A DNA stretch of 44,051 bases from an uncultured Collinsella sp. (GTDB taxonomy: Bacteria > Actinomycetota > Coriobacteriia > Coriobacteriales > Coriobacteriaceae), in contig UQRW01000011.1 of the NCBI GenBank assembly GCA_900543515.1, positions 1 through 44,051 on the forward strand, written 5' to 3'. Every line of letters begins with the position of its first letter. The first letter of the stretch is position 1. The position numbers were made by a program, and so were the translations under genes. Below the pieces are notes generated by a model, which saw only the letters and a program-made list of their open reading frames with translations, was not told where the DNA came from and ran no database searches. This document shows, one piece after another, positions 38,459 to 44,051 of this stretch.

Positions 38459-39901
38459 ATGAAATACCAGAAGCTTTGCGATGAAATCATCACAAAGGTC
38501 GGTGGTCGAGACAATGTGTTAGACGTGAGCCACTGCATTACGCGTCTCCGCTTTCACCTCAAGGATGAATCACTTGCCCAGACCAATGAGCTTAAGGCGA
38601 CGAAGGGCGTCGTTGACGTCATCCAGGCCGGCGGACAGTACCAGATCGTGATCGGCGCCACCGTCGAGGCCGTCTACAACGACCTTGTTCAGATTGGCGG
38701 GTTCGACGCCAAGCCTGCGCTTGATATCGATGAGGGCGACAATGTCAAGAAGGGCGATCCGTTCTCGCGCCTGCTCGCCATCATTTCCGAGATTCTGCAG
38801 CCGGTTCTTGGTGTGCTTATGGCCGGTGGCTTCATCAAGTCGATGCTCGCGCTCTGCACGGTTGCCGGTTGGCTTGCCAAGGACAGCAATACGTATGTGA
38901 CGCTCTCGGCAATCGGAGATTCGGTCTTCTATTTCTTTCCGCTAATCATTGGCTGGACGTCGGCCAAGAAGTTCGGACTTAAGCCCGTTATGGGAATGGC
39001 GCTCGGCGGTATCCTCGTCTACCCGACGCTCGTTGCCCTTATGGGCGGAGATCCGCTCTACACGCTCGGCGCCGGTACGGTCTTCGAGTCCAATGTCTAC
39101 GGTGATATTTTTGGCATCCCGCTGATCATGCAGAATTACTCATCGACGATTCTGCCTGCGATCTTTATCGTCTGGATTGCCTCCAAGGTGCACAAGGCCC
39201 TTTCTAACGCGCTGCCCGCGCTTGTGAGCTCGTTCTTCTCCAACATCCTGACGCTCCTCATTTGCGGCATCCTTGGCCTGCTTGTGGTCGGTCCGGTCAT
39301 GACGGTCCTCTCCAACATCGTTGCCCAGGTCATTCTGATGCTCATCAACTTCCAACCCGCCATCGCCGGCTTCGTCATCGGCACGTTCTGGAGCCTGCTC
39401 GTCATGTTCGGCCTGCACTGGGGTATCATCCCGCTGTGGTTCCTCGATGTCGCAACCTACGGCTATGACCTCATTAACCCGCTCGTGTATGCAGGCGGTT
39501 GCGCCATCGCCGGCGCTGTGCTTGGCATGATCATCCGAACCAAGGACTCCGAGGAAAATGCTGCCGTCAACATTCCCGCCCTTGTCTCTTCGATTTTCGG
39601 TGTCAACGAGCCTGCGCTTTACGCCATCTTGCTGCCGCGTAAGCGCCTTATGTGGGCAACCTTTATTTCCGCTGGTGTAGGCGGCGCCATTGCCGGCCTC
39701 ATGGGTGCCAAACTCTATGCCTTCGGTGCCTCCGGCCCGCTCGGTTTTCCGAGCTTTATTAACCCTGCCGGCATCGACATGGGCTTTATCGGCCTTGTCA
39801 TCTCCGGTGTGGTCGCTTTCGTTCTGGCTCTTGTCGCCGCTATGGTGATCGGTACCAGGAAGGACGAGGGCGGTAAGGCGCTCAACATCTCGGTGGACTA
39901 G
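38459..39901 (+). CDS. PTS EIIBC permease, beta-glucoside/sucrose type
   Basis: The 480-residue protein starts at the ATG behind AAAAAGGAG. Residues ~5-85 are an EIIB domain with the phosphorylated Cys in DVSHCITRLRFHLKD and the GVVDVIQAGGQYQIVIG block. From ~105 an EIIC domain of the Glc/Bgl type follows, with about ten membrane segments (ILQPVLGVLMAGGFIKSML, VMGMALGGILVYPTLV, FMHWGIIPL-like GLHWGIIPLW and FGVNEPALYAILLPRK). No EIIA domain is fused, so a EIIA must come from elsewhere. It is separated from the hydrolase gene by 193 bases. There is no glycosidase next to it, which is unusual for this PTS family; the substrate is unknown. Confidence 0.87.
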   Translation: MKYQKLCDEIITKVGGRDNVLDVSHCITRLRFHLKDESLAQTNELKATKGVVDVIQAGGQYQIVIGATVEAVYNDLVQIGGFDAKPALDIDEGDNVKKGDPFSRLLAIISEILQPVLGVLMAGGFIKSMLALCTVAGWLAKDSNTYVTLSAIGDSVFYFFPLIIGWTSAKKFGLKPVMGMALGGILVYPTLVALMGGDPLYTLGAGTVFESNVYGDIFGIPLIMQNYSSTILPAIFIVWIASKVHKALSNALPALVSSFFSNILTLLICGILGLLVVGPVMTVLSNIVAQVILMLINFQPAIAGFVIGTFWSLLVMFGLHWGIIPLWFLDVATYGYDLINPLVYAGGCAIAGAVLGMIIRTKDSEENAAVNIPALVSSIFGVNEPALYAILLPRKRLMWATFISAGVGGAIAGLMGAKLYAFGASGPLGFPSFINPAGIDMGFIGLVISGVVAFVLALVAAMVIGTRKDEGGKALNISVD

Positions 39902-39921
39902 TCTGTCTGCGCACTTTAACT

Positions 39922-39970
39922 AAATATGCCTCGGACGGCGACGTGCCGCCCGAGGCATATTTGTGTTTTG
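39922..39970. terminator. Bidirectional terminator between the PTS and LysR genes
   Basis: AAATATGCCTCGG (39922-39934) pairs with CCGAGGCATATTT (39950-39962), with an inner CGGC/GCCG stem, followed on the plus strand by GTGTTTTG. The flanking genes converge here. Confidence 0.88.
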
Positions 39971-40024
39971 TGCCGTTGTCAGCGTGTTTGCGGACACAAG
40001 TCTGCGGTTGTGGAGCAGCAGGGA

Positions 40025-40948
40025 TTATGACGGTCGTGTCGCGGTGGAAGACGCACGGTCGCCCTGCAGGAGCTGACGGTAGGGGAGGAAGCCGATGAAC
40101 GAGACGACCGCCTGCGAGTGCGCGGCGTTTCGCTTGAGGTAGAGCCTGACCTCGGAGGTCGTCGCGGGCTCGAGCGGCACCAGGGCTACCTTTCCGCTGG
40201 CGAGCGATTCCGCCGGCTTGCGCATGAGGAATGAGACGCCGGCGCCACGTGCGACAAGAGAGATGATGTTCTCGGCTCGTTTGCCGGTGAACGTAACACG
40301 TGGGCCAAATCCAGCTTCGCGACAAAGGGAAAGGACGAGCTCGCTTACGAACGAGCCTTGGGGAAGCATGAGGAAATTCTCGTCGATAAGGTCGTCTATC
40401 TCGACGGTGTCACATTCGGCGAGTGGATGGTCGAGCGGAAGGACGGCCACGAGCCGGTCGGTCGTAAAGGGAATCTTTTTGAACTCCGGCTCGATGGCGC
40501 CGCTGTCACGGATGAAGGCCAGGTCAATGTCCTCGTGCAGGAGCATGCGCTTGAGTGTGTCGCCCTCGCCTTCGATGAGCTCGACAGAATATGAGGGGTT
40601 CGCCTGCTGAAAATCGATGACGGCGTCCGTGATCCCATAAGGGGCCATAATGGGGATAGAACCTACGGTGAGGTGCTCGAGCGGCTCACCTGCGCCTATT
40701 TGAATGGCGGCAAGATAGCGGTGCTGAAGCGTCGCAATTTTTTGCGCATAGGGGAGGAGCGCTTCACCTTGCGCGGTGAGTGTTACGTGGCGCTGGCTTC
40801 GATCGATGAGCTTGCAGCCGAGTTCGTGCTCCATTGCCATGATGTGCTTGGAGAGGGTTGATTGCGACATGAAAAGCAGTTCCGCCGCATCAAGAAACGT
40901 GCGTGACTGCGCTAAGATGGCGAATTCGCCAAAGCGGCTGATATCCAT
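40025..40948 (-). CDS. LysR-family regulator, probable regulator of the ceramidase-fold/PTS cluster
   Basis: The 307-residue LTTR starts at an ATG behind GGAGG. The winged helix is MDISRFGEFAILAQSRTFLDAAELLFMSQSTLSKHIMAMEHELG, followed by the effector domain (HLTVGSIPIMAPYGITDAVIDFQQ...). It converges on the PTS gene. Its own upstream region contains CCAAAATG on the minus strand (40976-40969), the same core as in the dyad at 34722-34738. This supports the idea that it binds both places, activating the cluster and regulating itself. Confidence 0.85.
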   Translation of the reverse strand: MDISRFGEFAILAQSRTFLDAAELLFMSQSTLSKHIMAMEHELGCKLIDRSQRHVTLTAQGEALLPYAQKIATLQHRYLAAIQIGAGEPLEHLTVGSIPIMAPYGITDAVIDFQQANPSYSVELIEGEGDTLKRMLLHEDIDLAFIRDSGAIEPEFKKIPFTTDRLVAVLPLDHPLAECDTVEIDDLIDENFLMLPQGSFVSELVLSLCREAGFGPRVTFTGKRAENIISLVARGAGVSFLMRKPAESLASGKVALVPLEPATTSEVRLYLKRNAAHSQAVVSFIGFLPYRQLLQGDRASSTATRPS

Positions 40949-40984
40949 AGGGAGGCCTCCGGTACCCTCATTTTGGCAGGTGGC

Positions 40985-41395
40985 CTAAACCACGACGCCA
41001 TTGCAGTGGTCGATTTCGTGTTGGATGATCTCGGCGGTGTAGCCCGAGAAGTTTTTGATGCGGTGGACGAAGTTCTCGTCCAAATACTCCACCTTAATGC
41101 GGCGATAGCGGGTACAGGGACGCTCGCCGATCAGCGAGAGACATCCTTCGCTCGTCTGATAGGCATTGACCTGCTCAAGAATTTGAGGGTTATACATCAG
41201 GAGTGTCCTGTTGCCGTCCTTTACGCAGATGATGCGTTTGCGCACGCCAATCATGTTGGCGGCGAGGCCCACGCACTCGTGCTCATGCTCGTGGAGTGTA
41301 TCCAGGAGGTCCTGCCCGGTCGCGGCATCGTCGGGTCCCGCGTCTTCGGAAGGCAGGCGCAAAAAGAACTCGGATTTCATGATGGGCTTAATCAT
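40985..41395 (-). CDS. Peptide-deformylase-like protein with AANM motif
   Basis: The 136-residue protein starts at the ATG behind GAGGAG; the frame is open further upstream. Motif 1 is VGLAANM (42-48), with Met replacing the usual Gln that stabilises the oxyanion. Motif 2 EGCLS (83-87) and motif 3 HEIDH (126-130) are intact, so metal binding and the general-base Glu are present. Related AANMIG-type proteins in Firmicutes are annotated as deformylases. It complements, motif by motif, the protein at 27038, which keeps Gln but lacks Glu. It is a single gene. Confidence 0.82.
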   Translation of the reverse strand: MIKPIMKSEFFLRLPSEDAGPDDAATGQDLLDTLHEHEHECVGLAANMIGVRKRIICVKDGNRTLLMYNPQILEQVNAYQTSEGCLSLIGERPCTRYRRIKVEYLDENFVHRIKNFSGYTAEIIQHEIDHCNGVVV

Positions 41396-41600
41396 GGCGG
41401 GCTCCTCATGTCTCATGCTTTCGTGGACTTTTAATAATAGCGCGGAAGGAAAGCTGTGCGTCCGCGTTACAATCTTTCGATGTTGGACCATGTTGCCAGA
41501 TTCGTCGTGTACGGCGTCTGGCGTAAGTCTAGGGCTCATTTTTCGCCCTGGACCGTTCCTCTGGGGCGATGCGACTGTCGTTCCAAGAGGAAGGAAATGC

Positions 41601-43016
41601 ATGGGGAGCAAATCTCAGCAACAAGTTCAAGTAACGCCATCGGCCTCTGCGGCGATTCTCGTCGTAATGTATATTGCAGCCTTTGTTGCCGCGTTTAACG
41701 AGAACATCATTAACGTGGCGTTGCACGACATTATGGCAGCCTTTTCGGTGAGTGCCACCACGGCACAGTGGCTCGTCTCGGGCTACATGATCGTGACGTC
41801 GATTTTTACGGCCATCATGGCCTTCCTGTCCGGCCGTTTCTCGACGCGCAAGCTGCTGTTTTTCGCATGCGGATGCATGGTCGCCGGCGAAGTCCTGTGC
41901 CTGGTCGCTCCGTCGTTTAGCGTTTTGCTGCCAAGTCGTATTTTGCAGGCTGCGGGATCGGGCATCTTGTTCCCGCTCATGATGAACGTGGTGCTGTCTT
42001 GCGCCCCGCGCGAGAAGCTCGGTTTGTATCTGAGCCTGGGCGGCGCCTGCATTACGCTAGGACCGGCGTTTGGACCCGTGATCAGCGGTCTTATGTGCAC
42101 GTTGTTTGACTGGAGGGCGGTATTCGTAGTGCCGCTGGTGGGCGGCGTTGTGGTCGCTGCGGCGGGCGTAAAGCTTGTTCAGAATGTCGGAGAGCGCTCG
42201 AACACCACGCTTGATATTCTGTCGGTTGTTTTGCTCGCCGCCGGCATTACGGCATTTGTGTATTCCGTAGGCGAGTTCTCGACCAATCTGATTGCCGGTA
42301 TCGTGGCGCTTTTCGCCGCCATTGTGCTGCTCGGCCTGTTTGCGGCCCGTCAGCTCAAGCTCGAGCATCCGGTGCTTAACGTGCGTCCCATGGCGAGCGT
42401 TCGTTTTTGGCCCGCGTGCCTGCTTGTGGTGGTGTCGATGATGACGACGTTCTCGATGAGCGTTTTGTTGCCGCTCTATTTTGAGGGCGCATACGGCATG
42501 ACCGCACTTATTGCGGGCTTGCTCATTTTGCCGGCAATTGCCTGCAACGCCGTGACCTCGATTGTGGGCGGACGCGTGATGGACGCCCGTGGCGCATGGC
42601 CGCTGCTGCCGGTCGGCTTTGCCCTGATTGCCGTGGGACAGATTGCAATCTCGATGACGGCGGCAAGCATGAACATCGGCGTTGTCGTGGCGCTGACCGT
42701 TGTGGTGTATGCCGGAGTCGGCCTGGTGCTGAGTCCCTCGCAGACGGCCGGCTTGGAGACGCTGCCTGCCGCTGAGCATCCTCACGGAACGGCATTGCTC
42801 AACACGTGGAACATGATTGCCGCATCGTTTGGCCCGTCGCTGTTTATCGGCCTGCTCTCGAGTTCTGCCGCGACCGCCGGCGCCGCTGGCGCTGCGTCCG
42901 ACGTTGCCCAGGCGATTGGATTTGCAGCTGCCGTGCGTGTGGCGGCTGTAATTGCCGTGGTCGGGTTCGCGACGTCGCTGGTGTACGCTCGTCGCGAGTC
43001 GCACATGTCGCATTAA
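41601..43016 (+). CDS. MFS transporter, DHA2 (EmrB/QacA-like) type
   Basis: The 471-residue protein starts at the ATG behind AGGAAGG; the frame is open much further upstream in non-coding-looking sequence. AFVAAFNENIINVALHDIMAAFSVSATTAQWLVSGYMIVTSIFTAIMAFLSGRFSTRKL matches the DHA2 N-terminus, including motif D1-like NxxIxNVALP and the motif A-like GRFSTRK. LPSRILQAAGSGILFPLMMNVV is motif B and GPAFGPVISGLM is motif C, the drug-antiporter signature. It has about 12-14 membrane segments. It is a probable proton-driven efflux pump with unknown substrate. Confidence 0.87.
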   Translation: MGSKSQQQVQVTPSASAAILVVMYIAAFVAAFNENIINVALHDIMAAFSVSATTAQWLVSGYMIVTSIFTAIMAFLSGRFSTRKLLFFACGCMVAGEVLCLVAPSFSVLLPSRILQAAGSGILFPLMMNVVLSCAPREKLGLYLSLGGACITLGPAFGPVISGLMCTLFDWRAVFVVPLVGGVVVAAAGVKLVQNVGERSNTTLDILSVVLLAAGITAFVYSVGEFSTNLIAGIVALFAAIVLLGLFAARQLKLEHPVLNVRPMASVRFWPACLLVVVSMMTTFSMSVLLPLYFEGAYGMTALIAGLLILPAIACNAVTSIVGGRVMDARGAWPLLPVGFALIAVGQIAISMTAASMNIGVVVALTVVVYAGVGLVLSPSQTAGLETLPAAEHPHGTALLNTWNMIAASFGPSLFIGLLSSSAATAGAAGAASDVAQAIGFAAAVRVAAVIAVVGFATSLVYARRESHMSH

Positions 43017-43168
43017 TGTGTGCACATAGATTCTGCAGCTAGATTGGATGGCGACACCATAAACTAATGGACGTTTTGCCGAGAGGCATGAATGTTTAAA
43101 GCGTAAAGAGTGCGCGACGGGCCCCGCGAATGGGGCGATGATGCCCGAGAGGGCCAAGAAGGAGTCTC

Positions 43169-44051
43169 ATGTCCGAGAACGAAGAGATCATGAACGAGAC
43201 CGAGAACGAGACCGTGGCTGCCGAGGTCGAGGCAGTCGAGACCGTGGAGACCGAAGCTGCCGAGGTTGAGGTTGCTGACGAGGTTTCCGCCGAGGAGGAG
43301 GCCGAGGTTGTCGAGGCCGCCGTTGATTACGATGACGAAGAGCTGATGGACAAGATGCAGAAGGCCGCCCGTCTGCTGCGTAGCCGTCGCTTTGCTATTT
43401 CCAAGGAGGAGGAGGCCAAGGCCGAGCGCATGGCGAACATCGAGCGCGCCATCAAGCTCCTTGACCTCAAGCCCAAGATGGAGCAGAAGGAAATGTCCGA
43501 CCTGCTGGGCATGCGCCTTCGTGAGCTCGATGGCCTGATGGCCGAGGCCGAGGCTGCCGATCTGGTCGGCCGCATCGACGACGCCGAGGGCGATATGCGC
43601 AAGATTGTTGTCTTCGCCGCCGAGGATGCCGCTGAGGGCCTGGTCGAGCTTGCCAACAAGAAGGAGAAGCTCCTGCCCGAGCTTTCTTACGAGGAGGCCA
43701 CCGAGCTGATGGCCGCTCTCGATAAGGTTATCGCTCCGCTCGTCGCCATGGGCCTGGACGAGGATCGCGGTCCTCGCGGCGGCCGTGACGACCGTGGTGG
43801 CCGTGGCGGCGACCGTGGCGGCCGCGGCGGCTTTGGCGATCGTGGTGGCCGTGGTGGCGACCGCGGCGGTCGCGGTGGCGACCGTGGCGGCCGTGGCGGC
43901 TTTGGTGACCGTGGCGGCGACCGTGGCGGTCGCGGCGGCTTTGGTGGCAACCGTGGTGGCTATGGCGACCGCGGCGGCAACCGTGGCGGCTTCGGCGGCA
44001 ACCGTGGTAACGACCGCGGCGGTCGCGGTGGCGACCGTGGCGGCCGCAACG
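43169..44051 (+). CDS. MarR-like winged-helix protein with acidic N-terminus and RGG-repeat tail (3' partial)
   Basis: The frame starts at the ATG behind AAGAAGGAG and stays open for 294 codons to the window end. Residues 1-~58 are strongly acidic (Glu/Val/Ala repeats). Residues ~60-198 look like a MarR-type winged helix: ERAIKLLDLKPKM-EQKEMSDLLGMRLRELDGLMAEAEAADLV for the helix-turn-helix, then RIDDAEGDMRKIVVFAAEDAAEGL for the wing and a C-terminal helical pair (LSYEEATELMAALDKVIAPLVAMG). From ~200 the protein becomes Arg-Gly-Gly repeats with Asp, Asn and Phe/Tyr (RGG, DRGG, GGFGD, GGYGD). RGG tails usually bind RNA and promote condensation. A 5-bp GC hairpin (43121-43136) lies in the leader. 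A MarR/RGG combination is unusual; DNA or RNA regulation is inferred. Confidence 0.8.
   Translation, partial: MSENEEIMNETENETVAAEVEAVETVETEAAEVEVADEVSAEEEAEVVEAAVDYDDEELMDKMQKAARLLRSRRFAISKEEEAKAERMANIERAIKLLDLKPKMEQKEMSDLLGMRLRELDGLMAEAEAADLVGRIDDAEGDMRKIVVFAAEDAAEGLVELANKKEKLLPELSYEEATELMAALDKVIAPLVAMGLDEDRGPRGGRDDRGGRGGDRGGRGGFGDRGGRGGDRGGRGGDRGGRGGFGDRGGDRGGRGGFGGNRGGYGDRGGNRGGFGGNRGNDRGGRGGDRGGRN

Noticed and set aside
42057..43157. Minus-strand 366-codon frame rich in Arg/His/Gln opposite the MFS gene.
   Set aside because: Typical antisense of hydrophobic codons; no start signal or family.
43766..44051. Short tandem nucleotide repeats, considered as CRISPR or a satellite, and the minus-strand Pro-rich frame across them.
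   Set aside because: Units are irregular multiples of three and encode RGG/DRGG in the frame of a good gene; no spacers, and the Pro-rich frame is its antisense.

Overview
The window is a GC-rich, densely coded stretch of bacterial chromosome with genes on both strands, strong Shine-Dalgarno sites, and almost every operon end marked by a long perfect hairpin. The gene set points to a gut-type Actinomycetota of the class Coriobacteriia, most likely Collinsella or a close relative. It includes a bile-salt-hydrolase-type enzyme, an HTH-alanine aminotransferase fusion of the kind I recall from bifidobacteria, a TetM-like chromosomal GTPase, tandem GGDEF/EAL proteins and an RGG-repeat protein. The taxon is an inference from gene content and base composition, not from a marker gene. 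No rRNA, tRNA, CRISPR array, transposase or phage gene was recognised.

Layout. 0.2-4.3 kb: a small membrane ORF, rsmJ, a small Cys-rich protein, a GNAT acetyltransferase and a TetM/EF-G-like GTPase. 4.3-9.4 kb: an AAA ATPase overlapping a UvrA2-like ABC protein, then a convergent paralogous ATPase; three related palindromes bracket this module. 9.3-12.3 kb (minus strand): trmL, a CobW GTPase, an ArsC-fold protein and a flavodoxin-fold reductase. 12.3-16.7 kb (minus strand): two related c-di-GMP proteins. 17.0-21.9 kb: a patatin-like protein, a TPP-riboswitch-controlled thiM / thiamine-binding protein / thiE operon, a HAD phosphatase and a LysR regulator. 22.1-28.6 kb: a MetE-like methyltransferase with a LysR-type operator, a uracil/xanthine permease, an esterase, an AzgA-type purine permease, a deformylase-like protein and a bile-salt-hydrolase-type enzyme. 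28.6-34.6 kb: kup, a divergent EamA/LysR pair and the XRE-aminotransferase fusion with an operator array. 34.7-41.0 kb: amidohydrolase, two ceramidase-fold hydrolases and a PTS EIIBC, with a convergent LysR gene. 41.0-44.05 kb: a second deformylase-like protein, an MFS transporter and a MarR-like protein with a long RGG tail that runs off the window.

The best candidate for an undescribed system is the 34.7-41 kb cluster. It pairs a sugar-type PTS permease with two leaderless ceramidase-fold hydrolases and a TIM-barrel amidohydrolase. A LysR-type box is centred about 64 bp before the predicted transcription start, and an 8-bp match to its core lies in front of the lysR gene itself. This suggests uptake with phosphorylation, then cytoplasmic cleavage, of an unknown amide- or ester-containing compound. 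Other strong leads are the RGG-tailed wHTH protein, the XRE-aminotransferase fusion with an internal ribosome-binding site, two deformylase-like proteins missing complementary catalytic residues, and the palindrome-bracketed ATPase/UvrA2 module.
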